This document shows positions 7,056 to 15,072 of a stretch of DNA of 64,000 nucleotides, piece by piece. Under the pieces are notes generated by a model, which saw only the letters and a list, made by a program, of their open reading frames with translations, ran no database searches and was not told where the DNA came from. Every line of letters starts with the position of its first letter. Within the stretch, counting starts at the first letter, position 1. The DNA lies in assembly GCF_013694245.2 (NCBI RefSeq), contig NZ_CP059322.2, forward strand, positions 2,972,001 through 3,036,000. Reading direction: 5' to 3'. Source of the stretch: Micromonospora ferruginea. GTDB taxonomy: Bacteria > Actinomycetota > Actinomycetes > Mycobacteriales > Micromonosporaceae. Made by a program: the position numbers and the translations under genes.

Positions 7056-8794
7056 CGAAGAAGCCGCCCACATCGCGGATCACTGCGGCCCGCCTCGTAG
7101 CTGCCGGCGCCGCGATGTCCCTGCTGGTCGGCCTCGGCGCCTGGTCGCAGTCCTCCTCGGCGGCGCCGGCGGTCGCCACCGCCGAGGATGCGGTCACCCA
7201 CGCCGAGAACGAGCGGGTGGCCAAGGGGGCCCGGTGGACACAGCACTACTTCCCCTCCTCCGACGGGTCGGACGTCGAGTTGCACGCCGACGTCCTGCTG
7301 CCCGAGAACCTGCCCGAGGGCGAGAAGGTGCCGGTGGTCCTGTCGGTGGGCGCCTACTTCGGGCACTCCGGGCAGCTCGAGGACGAGAAGCACCCGCACA
7401 CCGGCCCCTCGAACCGCTTCTACGACTTCATCGAGGGCACCGACCTGTTCTCCCGCGGCTACGCGTTCGTCATGGTCGACCAGCGCGGCTTCGGCGGCTC
7501 CACCGGATGCCTCGACTTCCAGGGCCCCGGCGAGCAGGCCGACGTCAAGGCGGCGATCGACTGGGCCGCCACCCAGCCCTGGTCCACCGGCGCCGTCGGC
7601 ATGTACGGCAAGTCCTACGACGCCATCACCGGCCTGATCGGCAACAACCTCAACCAGGATGCCCTCAAGGCGGTCGTCGCCCAGGAACCCATCTGGGACC
7701 TGTACCGCAACATCCGCTCCAACGGCGTGCCCCGCTCGACCATCGGCAACGTGGCCACCAGCTACAACCGGATCGCCACCCTGCCCCCACTGCCCGACGA
7801 CGACGAGCGCTACCGGACCAACGCCGCGTACGAGAAGACGCACCCCTGCGTGGCGGTCAATTCGATCCAGTACCTGACCGCCGCCTACGAGTCCGAGTTC
7901 TGGCAGACCCGCGACCTGGCCCGGCAGGCCAAGGGCAGCGACACCCCGCTGTTCATCACCCAGGGCTTCACCGAGTGGAACACCGAACCCGAGGCGATGG
8001 AGGAATATCTCACCAACCACCAGGGACCGCAGCGGGGTTGGCTCGGACCGTGGGACCACAAGCGGGGTAACGAACGTGCCGCCGACGGCCGGCTGGAAAT
8101 GGGCCGCGACGGCTGGTTCGCGGAAACCATCTCCTTCTTCGACCAGTACCTGCTCGGCGTCAAGCCGACGGTCGCCTATCCCCCGTACGCCATCCAGGAC
8201 AACAACGGCCGGTGGCGCGCCCAGGACACCTGGCCGGTCGTGGACAGCTCGCCCACCCTCGCGCTGCCCGGCGGTCGATACCTCGACGACAGCGCCGAAG
8301 GCGACCCCGAGGTCGATACCGGCAACAGCTTCTACCGCTGGTCGCGGCCGCTGCGCCAGGCCACCCGGGTGACCGGCACCCCCCGCCTCTCCCTCACCGC
8401 CCGTGGCCACGGCAACCTGATGGTCCGGCTCTACGACGTCGCCCCCGACGGCACCGGGGTCTTCTTCAACGAACAGGTGGCGCTGGTGAACGGTGGCAGG
8501 CTCGCATTAGACCTCAAATCGAACGACTGGACCCTCGCCGCCGGCCACCGCCTCGCCGTGCAGATCGGCACCATCCAAGCCCCCGGACTGTTCAGCGACT
8601 GGACCGACACGCCCTCCAACCGGACCATCACCGTCGAGGACGTCCGGCTCCACCTCGACCTGGACGACCCGCGCGACGACCGCCCGACGGCTGGCGACCG
8701 GGCCGTGTACCTCGACACCTACACCGCTCTCTCCACCACCGGGAAGATGCCCGTCGGCAAGCCCAGCTTCACCGTCCCCGCACCCCGTCGCTGA
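7025..8794 (+). CDS. Secreted S15/CocE-NonD family hydrolase (X-Pro dipeptidyl-peptidase-like)
   Basis: The 589-aa protein starts with ten residues shared with the ABC ATPase, then a basic region and a signal peptide (SRITAARLVAAGAAMSLLVG) with likely cleavage near SSAAPA. The catalytic alpha/beta-hydrolase core has the nucleophile in GKSYD (Ser197), an acid in the central region and the His in GPWDHKRG. The C-terminal ~200 residues form the beta-jelly-roll domain of the PepX_C/CocE type (TPRLSLTARG through VYLDTYTALSTT). Family members cleave Xaa-Pro dipeptides or esters outside the cell. Its promoter matches that of the exporter. Because the candidate peptide has HPG motifs, extracellular trimming at Pro is conceivable but untested. 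Confidence 0.9.
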   Translation: MSTSPVIDVNPKKPPTSRITAARLVAAGAAMSLLVGLGAWSQSSSAAPAVATAEDAVTHAENERVAKGARWTQHYFPSSDGSDVELHADVLLPENLPEGEKVPVVLSVGAYFGHSGQLEDEKHPHTGPSNRFYDFIEGTDLFSRGYAFVMVDQRGFGGSTGCLDFQGPGEQADVKAAIDWAATQPWSTGAVGMYGKSYDAITGLIGNNLNQDALKAVVAQEPIWDLYRNIRSNGVPRSTIGNVATSYNRIATLPPLPDDDERYRTNAAYEKTHPCVAVNSIQYLTAAYESEFWQTRDLARQAKGSDTPLFITQGFTEWNTEPEAMEEYLTNHQGPQRGWLGPWDHKRGNERAADGRLEMGRDGWFAETISFFDQYLLGVKPTVAYPPYAIQDNNGRWRAQDTWPVVDSSPTLALPGGRYLDDSAEGDPEVDTGNSFYRWSRPLRQATRVTGTPRLSLTARGHGNLMVRLYDVAPDGTGVFFNEQVALVNGGRLALDLKSNDWTLAAGHRLAVQIGTIQAPGLFSDWTDTPSNRTITVEDVRLHLDLDDPRDDRPTAGDRAVYLDTYTALSTTGKMPVGKPSFTVPAPRR

Positions 8795-8870
8795 ACCCGA
8801 GATGGGACCGCCCACTCCGCTGGCACCGGCGGGCGTTTTCGGGGGCGACTCGAGTCCTCATCGATGATGC

Positions 8871-8902
8871 GGCCCTGACCAGCGCTGATGCTGGTCAGGG
8901 CC
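8871..8902. terminator. Strong hairpin between the S15 hydrolase and the convergent gene
   Basis: A perfect 13-bp stem, GGCCCTGACCAGC with GCTGGTCAGGGCC, has a six-base loop GCTGAT. It lies directly at the 3' side of the tRNA-Thr fragment and so may be the original terminator of that tRNA. It now also separates two convergent genes. Confidence 0.7.
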
Positions 8903-8909
8903 TCTCCTT

Positions 8910-8942
8910 GAGCCGCCTGACGGAATCGAACCGTCGACCTAC
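8910..8942 (-). other. 3' fragment of a tRNA-Thr gene (likely attachment-site remnant)
   Basis: Read on the minus strand, the 33 bp contain a T-stem GACGG/CCGTC around the loop TTCGATT, preceded by TAGGTC and followed by the acceptor strand AGGCGGC. This matches the 3' third of actinobacterial tRNA-Thr genes as I know them. Sequence 5' of it is the coding end of another gene, not a tRNA, so only the 3' part is present. This is the footprint left when an element integrates into a tRNA 3' end. By polarity the foreign DNA would lie to the right of this site. Confidence 0.6.
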
Positions 8943-8952
8943 GCGGTACGCA

Positions 8953-10068
8953 TCAGTCACCACCGGTCAGGTCGGCAAACGCTCGCAGGTGCAGTCGCGC
9001 GGCCACCTGGGCAGCGAACCAGGCGAAGAAGTCGCTGGTCGGGTCCAGGCCGCCGCGAGCCGTGTCGCACCAGTCCCGCCGATCGAGGACCGCGAGGTAC
9101 TGCCGCACCAGCTCGTCTCGCTGCCCGCTGGTGCATCCGGACCGGTCAGGTGCGTTGTCGGCCAGGTGGTCGGCGATGGTCGCCGCGTCGACGTACCTGT
9201 CGACGGTGGGTGCCTGGCGGGCCAGGTGAGCGACGTGCGCGGCGAGGACGACCGGTGCCGGCGGATAGTGCTCGAGGGTCATGCCCATGCCGCCGCAGCC
9301 GGCCATGATCCTCAGCAGGCGGCCGGTGTGGTCGACCAGCTCGTCGTCGACCTCGCCACCCACGATCGCCTCGTGCAGGTGAGCCGCGGTGGCCACCTCG
9401 CCGGCGAAGTAGCCGTTGAGGAAGTCACCGTCGCAGGCATGGCGCAGCAGCCACGAACGCGAGCTCCGGGTGCTGCTGCGGCAGAGCGCCTCGATGACGT
9501 AGACCCGGCCCCACCCGGCGACGCGTTGGGCCAGCCACAACAACGCTTCCCCGCCGTCGCGCCGGCGCCCGAGCGCTTCGGCGGCCAGCGGCCCGAACCG
9601 GTTGGACAGCAGGCCGATCGTCTGGATCAGCGGGATGTCCTCAGATGTCCAGTCCGCGGCGAGCAGCGCCAGCCCGACGGTGGCCGCGCAGCGGTCCGTG
9701 CTGTGCCGCACCAGCCACCGGCCCGTCAGCCGGACCCGCTGCCGGTCCGCGCGCAACGCCGCCGCCGTGATGTGCTCGTTGCGGTGGATCGGCACGTCGA
9801 GATCGTGGAACGCCTCGGCGAGGTCACGCGGTGACGCGTCGGGCCTGCTGAAGTGCCTGTCGAGGACGGCGGCGACGTCGGCGCCGTCGAGCCGCCGATC
9901 CTCGTGGGTGGGCGGTCGCCACCGCCGGCGGTCGTGCCGGTCGTCGTCCGGATACGGCTCCCCGTCACGCGGCACGGGTGAGTCCGGGTGCTGCCGGTGC
10001 AGCCGCAGGGCGTGGGCGAACAGGGTGGTGTGGGGTCCGGCCGAGCCAGGCGCGGTCGTCTCGCTCAT
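8953..10068 (-). CDS. Uncharacterised 371-aa protein, helical repeat-like
   Basis: I do not recognise a named family. The protein is soluble, mostly alpha-helical, with recurring Leu/Ala-rich helices (GLALLAADWTSEDIPLIQTI, AAEALGRRRDGGEALLWLAQ) that read like HEAT-type repeats. The N-terminal ~70 residues are polar and probably disordered. Three bases separate AGACGA-type sequence from the ATG; no strong ribosome site. It ends 11 bp from the tRNA-Thr remnant and is the first gene on the accessory side. Base composition matches the genome. Confidence 0.65.
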   Translation of the reverse strand: MSETTAPGSAGPHTTLFAHALRLHRQHPDSPVPRDGEPYPDDDRHDRRRWRPPTHEDRRLDGADVAAVLDRHFSRPDASPRDLAEAFHDLDVPIHRNEHITAAALRADRQRVRLTGRWLVRHSTDRCAATVGLALLAADWTSEDIPLIQTIGLLSNRFGPLAAEALGRRRDGGEALLWLAQRVAGWGRVYVIEALCRSSTRSSRSWLLRHACDGDFLNGYFAGEVATAAHLHEAIVGGEVDDELVDHTGRLLRIMAGCGGMGMTLEHYPPAPVVLAAHVAHLARQAPTVDRYVDAATIADHLADNAPDRSGCTSGQRDELVRQYLAVLDRRDWCDTARGGLDPTSDFFAWFAAQVAARLHLRAFADLTGGD

Positions 10069-10251
10069 CGGCGGACGGAGGACTCGATTCTGTCGATCAT
10101 GGAGATGATGATTCCAGCCGGAACCGGTCCGGGCAACCGGTCCACCCCAGCTCCCGTTGCGTGACCATGGCCGCCGGTCACCGCGTACGCCACGGCGCCG
10201 ACCGCCAAGGCATGTCCGATCGCGATGCGCGTGCGCACGGGTGATGCCTGC

Positions 10252-10740
10252 TCAGTAGTGCGCGTGGACCTGCGTCACCGGATGGCCCAGGATCTCACCG
10301 GCGGCGGTCAGTTCTTTGTCGCTGAGGTCCCAGACATGCCGGGTCCAGTTCATCGCGCTCACCTCGAACCGCGCGAATCCGACCGGCGCCTCGAAGCGCA
10401 GTTGGAGCAACGAAAGCGCTGCTCCGCAGCATGGAACCGTCACACCCAGGTCGTCGATGGTCGGTTCGTCGACACACCGCCCGCCGTTTCTCGCGATCAG
10501 CAGATCCCAGAACCAGTCCAGCCCGATGGCGGCGTCGCACCGAGGGCAGAAGACCTCCTCCATGTACTCCCCGCCATCGATCAAAGTGATGCGCTCGTGG
10601 AACACCGGCTCGACCACCTCGACATGATCGCCCGGCCCGGCGAAGAGATCAGCGATGTATTTCGCCGCGCGAGCGGCCGCCTCGGACGTCGGCTGCCATG
10701 CCGGATCCGTGGGGATTACCCGGATATAGAGGTCGCTCAT
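10252..10740 (-). CDS. Uncharacterised protein with CPRC/CCG zinc-ribbon-like motif
   Basis: The 162-aa protein starts MSDLYIRVIPTDP at an ATG preceded by GAGGGTGGG. The middle contains CPRCDAAIG and, about 35 residues later, VPCCGAALS, a spacing that fits a zinc ribbon. The C-terminus has conserved-looking aromatic residues (NWTRHVWDLSDKEL). Proteins of this style appear as small soluble orphans in actinomycetes, sometimes near toxin loci; no function is assigned. Confidence 0.7.
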   Translation of the reverse strand: MSDLYIRVIPTDPAWQPTSEAAARAAKYIADLFAGPGDHVEVVEPVFHERITLIDGGEYMEEVFCPRCDAAIGLDWFWDLLIARNGGRCVDEPTIDDLGVTVPCCGAALSLLQLRFEAPVGFARFEVSAMNWTRHVWDLSDKELTAAGEILGHPVTQVHAHY

Positions 10741-11081
10741 CCCACCCTCTGCGTCGCGAGTCCGGCGGCATGGTGACAAGCCGTCTCAAGATGCGATGGA
10801 GGGCCGCCCCCACCGCCGAGATCGTATGGGAGTTCTCGGCGGCCGTTTGCGTTGGGTGATCGGGTGCCGCCCAGGTCGATGCACTCACATCGACACGTCC
10901 GGACGCCCCAACCCGGCGTCAGCCGGCTACGCTCCGTTACGCAGGGCGCGGCAAAACCGGGTGCTCGGATGGGCAGTCGGTCCCGACTCAGGTCGGCCTG
11001 CCCGCTACCGTCTGCGTATCGCGCCACGCTTCCAGATCCGCAGCGAAATAGCCCAGTCCTGAACAACACGAGGAGACACCG
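10741..11081. other. Gene-free interval
   Basis: 341 bp between a minus-strand gene start and the plus-strand gene at 11082. It must carry two divergent promoters. I see no clear -10/-35 pair, repeat or RNA structure apart from short GC-rich dyads. Confidence 0.4.
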
Positions 11082-11288
11082 ATGGCCGACGCCACCAGCG
11101 ACGCCGATCCCACCGCTGACGCCGAAGCGGGAACCGAGGAGCAGCCGCAGCCCTTCGAGAACCGAGCGGCACGCCGGTCCAAGGGCAAGGCCACCGCCAA
11201 CCACATCGGGGGTACCGCGAGCCGCGCCCACGGCCGTTCCGGCACGGTGCAGAGTCCTCGCCAGTACGGCAACCGTCGAAGCGGCTGA
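11082..11288 (+). CDS. Small hydrophilic protein, 68 aa, unknown function
   Basis: It starts at an ATG with GAGGAG seven bases upstream, which makes translation likely. The first 25 residues are acidic (Asp/Glu/Ala), the rest basic (RAARRSKGK, RQYGNRRSG), with no hydrophobic core, so it is probably disordered. Short proteins of this composition are common in actinomycetes and have no assigned role. A strong hairpin follows it. Confidence 0.65.
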   Translation: MADATSDADPTADAEAGTEEQPQPFENRAARRSKGKATANHIGGTASRAHGRSGTVQSPRQYGNRRSG

Positions 11289-11341
11289 TCGTCGGACCGG
11301 CTCGACGTCCACGACACGGGGTTCAGGTTCGCTCCCACCGG

Positions 11342-11369
11342 GCCGATCAGCGCCGCAGCGCTGATCGGC
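11342..11369. terminator. Hairpin terminator after the 68-aa gene
   Basis: A perfect 12-bp stem starts GCCGATCAGCG and closes with CGCTGATCGGC around a CGCA tetraloop. It lies 54 bp after the stop at 11288. No U-run follows, as is usual in high-GC actinomycetes. It may serve both strands because the next gene is convergent. Confidence 0.6.
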
Positions 11370-11499
11370 ACCCGGGTGGAGACGCAGCGGCACGGCCCTG
11401 TCCGAGCCACCTGGATCGCCTCCCCGGGCGAGTAGCGGCTTGTCCTTCGAGTGCTGCTCGGGCCGTACTCCTGGACGGACGGCGTGAGCGTGTAGGCGG

Positions 11500-12024
11500 T
11501 CAAGCCGCGTTGCCATTCTGCGCCAGCCATTGACCGATGACTGAGAAGTCCGCTTCGGTCAGGCCCGTGTACGGGTCGACTCGGTGCAGCAGCGCCCGCG
11601 CGGGGTGATGGGCCATGACCCATCGCTGGTCGGCATCGGTTGTCTCGTCGTCGAGCCAGACGAATGATCGTCCTGCGGCCCACTGGGTCAGGAACACGGT
11701 CTTCCAGTGCAGGCCGCGCCCCGGGTCCTGGTCGCCGTCCGGCCAATCGACCACCGGGAGGTCCGGCAGCCCGAGCCGTGGCGCGACGATCTCGTTCGCA
11801 TCCGCCATCCACGTCGTTGCCCAGACCAACTCGCATCCCAGGGCCAACAGCCTGCGACCGTCACGTGGGTCGAGCCGATCGAGCAGCGGATTACCGGTCC
11901 GTTCCGGTGGCTGCGTGCCGGCACCGCTCAAGGAGCTTCTGCGGCCGTCCGGCCGGGCTCTGAACGGGATCAGTGGTCCGTCCACATCGAGGAAGATCAA
12001 GGGTCGGTGGGTCAGGCCGGGCAT
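11500..12024 (-). CDS. HAD-like hydrolase of the small 'LDVDGPL' class
   Basis: The 174-aa protein begins MPGLTHRPLIFLDVDGPLIP, the HAD motif I with both Asp residues. ATTWMADAN supplies a motif II-like segment and FVWLDDETTDAD the acidic motif IV. There is no cap insert of usual size, as in the compact HAD domains linked to nucleic-acid repair systems and to many actinomycete orphan genes. It likely acts on a phosphorylated substrate, but which one cannot be told. The ATG at 12024 is chosen because the fold starts five residues later. Confidence 0.78.
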   Translation of the reverse strand: MPGLTHRPLIFLDVDGPLIPFRARPDGRRSSLSGAGTQPPERTGNPLLDRLDPRDGRRLLALGCELVWATTWMADANEIVAPRLGLPDLPVVDWPDGDQDPGRGLHWKTVFLTQWAAGRSFVWLDDETTDADQRWVMAHHPARALLHRVDPYTGLTEADFSVIGQWLAQNGNAA

Positions 12025-12109
12025 CACGCTCGAACCGTATCGTGGCGCCGATCCGGGCACCTGCCCCCTTCTCGGTACGGCCGAACGTCGAGCCGCACCA
12101 GAAGCCGGA

Positions 12110-12526
12110 TCACCGCTGTGCGACGCCGGGGGTGGGGACACCGACCCGAACCGCCTCGATGAAGCCGCCAGGTGGCAGGTAGCGATGCTCGTCAACGTAG
12201 TGACCGATCAGCGCCGGTGCGGCGAAGTTCGTCCCGTCCCCACCGGTGAGCCAGATCTCGCCGTTCCCGCGGGCAACATCGGGAGCCTCGTAGAACCGAC
12301 CATCCGCCCGGCGCGGAGGCTCGGTCACAGCCAGGCAGAACTGACAGTAGTGGTACCCACGCATGAGCCGTACCGGACTGGCGCCGAGACTCACCAAGCG
12401 GTCCCGAACGTCTTGCGGGCAGACTCCTGTGGTGAAGGGCATGCTCGAATCCAGCCAACCGATGGCGACGGCGTCCGGGGCACCCGGGTAGTAGTCATAG
12501 GGCGCCAGATCCGGGATGTGCGTCAC
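12110..12526 (-). CDS. Conserved actinobacterial protein of unknown function (138 aa)
   Basis: The start is taken as the GTG at 12526 (VTHIPDLAPYDYYPG) because upstream residues are low-complexity and Arg-rich. The protein contains IGWLDSSMPFTTG, then RGYHYCQFC with a CxxC pair, then IWLTGGDGTNFAAPALIGHY and ends in a Pro/Gly segment. The pattern reads like a recurring actinomycete family of small orphan proteins. A metal site is possible from the Cys/His cluster. It runs in the same direction as the HAD gene but with an 85-bp gap. Confidence 0.65.
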   Translation of the reverse strand: MTHIPDLAPYDYYPGAPDAVAIGWLDSSMPFTTGVCPQDVRDRLVSLGASPVRLMRGYHYCQFCLAVTEPPRRADGRFYEAPDVARGNGEIWLTGGDGTNFAAPALIGHYVDEHRYLPPGGFIEAVRVGVPTPGVAQR

Positions 12527-12696
12527 GCGTCGATCATTGCACTCGGGCACGGACCTACCGCACTCCCATCGGCAGAGCCGAGAGCGCTCACTATGTCCCG
12601 GCGGCCACGCACGCGGCGGGGATGCAGCCGGACGATCCCGTCCGGCCGAATTCTGTGTTCGGACCCGGCGGTGTCCTGCCCACGCACGAGCGGAAA

Positions 12697-13212
12697 ATGG
12701 ACGGCATGCGAGAGGTGGCATTCTCCCCAGACCTGGCCGTATCCGATGTCGAGGCGCTGCTCGCCGTGGACCTGACCATCGGAGGCCCGACGGTCAGCGA
12801 GGGCGACCCGGAGACCGGCGAATGGACCGCCACCAGCGGCGACGGCTTCCGGATCAGGCCGATCTGGGAGAGCGACGCGTTGACCGGCGTGTACGGGAGT
12901 GCCTGGACCGACGCGGAGGAGGCGGCGACGGAGAACCTGGCCCTCGTCGTCCGGGAGTTGGAGCGCCGGTGGGGCCCCCACCGGTCGGTCTCCATGCGGG
13001 TGCCGTTGTTCCGCGCCCAGGCCGGCGAGCCGATGCCGCCGCTGTTCCGGGCGTTGTGCGACGCCGACTGCTACGGGGACCTGGCGGTGTGGGGCCCGGT
13101 GGCCGCCGACCGGCGATGGGTGGCGATGTCCGTCAACCAGTGCGACGGCGACGCCCCGATGATCATCGTGGCGGTGGTCAGCGACCGACCGATCGTCGAA
13201 CTGCCGGACTGA
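12697..13212 (+). CDS. Uncharacterised 171-aa protein
   Basis: No family recognised. The soluble alpha/beta-looking protein has conserved-looking features WTDAEEAATENLALVVRELE and a repeated 'GPHRSVSMRVPLF' beta segment. The start could be the ATG at 12697 or 12706; neither has a convincing ribosome site. Codon use is typical of the genome. It is divergent from the 138-aa gene across about 170 bp that should contain both promoters. Confidence 0.6.
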   Translation: MDGMREVAFSPDLAVSDVEALLAVDLTIGGPTVSEGDPETGEWTATSGDGFRIRPIWESDALTGVYGSAWTDAEEAATENLALVVRELERRWGPHRSVSMRVPLFRAQAGEPMPPLFRALCDADCYGDLAVWGPVAADRRWVAMSVNQCDGDAPMIIVAVVSDRPIVELPD

Positions 13213-13368
13213 CCGGGCGGCGTCTTCGTGTCAAGCGCTCCGTACACCGGACGAGGCTGTGGAACAGACGCAGGAATGCGTCGGAGGCCGTGCGGTGCGT
13301 ACAGTTCCGGGTCGGACTTGGGGTGGCCGGGAGGATCCGGCACAGGGAACGGGACGAGACGACGACGC

Positions 13369-14826
13369 ATGACGCCGGACAACATTACCGAAACAGGTCA
13401 CCACGGCATCGACCGCGAACGGCTGGAGACCTGCCTCAGCGTCTTCGAGGCGTTGGAGTCCCTGCCTCCCGATCATCCCGACGTGGTGCGGGTGCAACGG
13501 GCCACCGCGAAGCTCTACAAGGTGATCAAGCAACGGCGACGCGAGGAACGGCGGGATGCCATCGCGGCGGCCGACCGCGCGGTGACGGCGGCCACCGCCA
13601 CCGGAGCCCCGGGCCGCATCGACGACGAGACCCAGGGCATCCCGCTCGCCTCCCCCACCGTCGGCGCCACGGCCGGATTCCTGCACAATCCGCGCGGCTG
13701 CTACGTCTGCAAGCAGCGCTACCACGAGGTGGACGCGTTCTACCACCAGCTCTGCCCGCCCTGCGCCACGCTCAACCGGGAGCGCCGCGACGCCCGCACC
13801 GACCTGACCGGCCGGCGCGCGCTGCTCACCGGCGGCCGAGCCAAGATCGGCATGTACATCGCGCTGCGGCTGCTGCGCGACGGCGCGCACACCACGGTGA
13901 CCACGCGGTTCCCGCACGACGCGGTCCGCCGATTCGCCGCGATGCCGGACAGCGGGGACTGGCTGCACCGCCTGCGGATCGTCGGGATCGACCTGCGCGA
14001 CCCCGCCCAGGTGATCGCCCTCGCCGACTCGGTCAGCGCCCAGGGACCACTCGACATCCTGATCAACAATGCGGCGCAGACCGTCCGCCGCACGCCCGGT
14101 GCGTACGCGCAGCTCGTCGCCGCGGAGGCGGCGGCCCTGCCGGACGGCCCCCTGCCGGAGCTGATCACGTTCGCCAAACCTACCGGCCAAAGCGACCCGG
14201 CGGGAATGATCGCCCCGCCGCAGTCGGCCACGGTCACCCCGCAGGCGCTCACCGCGCTGGCGCTGACCAGCGGCTCCGCCTCGCCGGAACGGATCGCGGC
14301 AGCCACCGCCATCGACGCCGGCGGTCTGGTGCCGGACCTCGACCCGGTCAACAGCTGGGTGCAGCGGGTGCACGAGGTGGACCCGGTCGAACTGCTCGAA
14401 GTGCAGCTCTGCAACGTGACCGCGCCGTTCGTGCTGGTCAGCCGACTGCGACCGGCGATGGCCGCAGCGACCGCCCGCCGGAAGTACGTGGTGAACGTGT
14501 CGGCGATGGAGGGCCAGTTCGCCCGCGGCTACAAGGGGCCGGGGCACCCGCACACCAACATGGCCAAGGCCGCGCTGAACATGCTCACCCGAACCAGCGC
14601 CCAGGAGATGCTGGCCGACGGCATCCTCATGACCAGCGTCGACACCGGCTGGATCACCGACGAGCGACCCCACCCGACGAAGATGCGGCTGGCGGACGCC
14701 GGCTTCCACGCCCCCCTGGACCTGGTCGACGGCGCGGCCCGGGTCTACGACCCGATCGTCCGCGGCGAACAGGGCGAAGACCTCTACGGCTGCTTCCTGA
14801 AGGACTACGCGCCCTGCGCCTGGTGA
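13369..14826 (+). CDS. Short-chain dehydrogenase/reductase with N-terminal zinc ribbon and altered active site
   Basis: The 485-aa protein is about twice the length of a classical SDR. Residues 1-100 are helical. A CYVCKQRY...CPPC zinc ribbon lies at ~111-133. The Rossmann fold begins near 150 with TGGRAKIG and includes ILINNAAQTV (NNAA motif). A long insert (~235-330) interrupts the fold. The active-site region reads VNVSAMEGQF and then HTNMAKAALNML, so the catalytic Lys and Ser are kept, but the usual Tyr of YxxxK is Thr. It could be a reductase with a different proton donor, or a non-catalytic NAD(P)-binding protein. The gene stands alone. Confidence 0.82.
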   Translation: MTPDNITETGHHGIDRERLETCLSVFEALESLPPDHPDVVRVQRATAKLYKVIKQRRREERRDAIAAADRAVTAATATGAPGRIDDETQGIPLASPTVGATAGFLHNPRGCYVCKQRYHEVDAFYHQLCPPCATLNRERRDARTDLTGRRALLTGGRAKIGMYIALRLLRDGAHTTVTTRFPHDAVRRFAAMPDSGDWLHRLRIVGIDLRDPAQVIALADSVSAQGPLDILINNAAQTVRRTPGAYAQLVAAEAAALPDGPLPELITFAKPTGQSDPAGMIAPPQSATVTPQALTALALTSGSASPERIAAATAIDAGGLVPDLDPVNSWVQRVHEVDPVELLEVQLCNVTAPFVLVSRLRPAMAAATARRKYVVNVSAMEGQFARGYKGPGHPHTNMAKAALNMLTRTSAQEMLADGILMTSVDTGWITDERPHPTKMRLADAGFHAPLDLVDGAARVYDPIVRGEQGEDLYGCFLKDYAPCAW

Positions 14827-15072
14827 TCAGCACGCCCACGACCACCCATGCCTGCCGGCGCCCGCTGCGCCCGCCTCTCCGAAATGTCGATCTCGGACGC
14901 GATCGGGAAGCCCACGTCGTGGTGACCTGCACAATTCCGCGGGACGCGCTCGTGCGAGCGGCGTCCGCCGGCCCTGAGCCGAGGTCCGGCTCGCTCGGCC
15001 ACCGCCGGGGACGTGACACGATGGCCGTGTCCTGCGCCGCCGGTGGCCGGGCACGACAATGATGGAGTCGGG

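Noticed and set aside
12516..15062. 848-codon open frame on the plus strand over the SDR gene
   Set aside because: It is a shifted frame of the SDR gene and its flanks; product is low-complexity Arg/Pro, while the SDR frame has recognised motifs.
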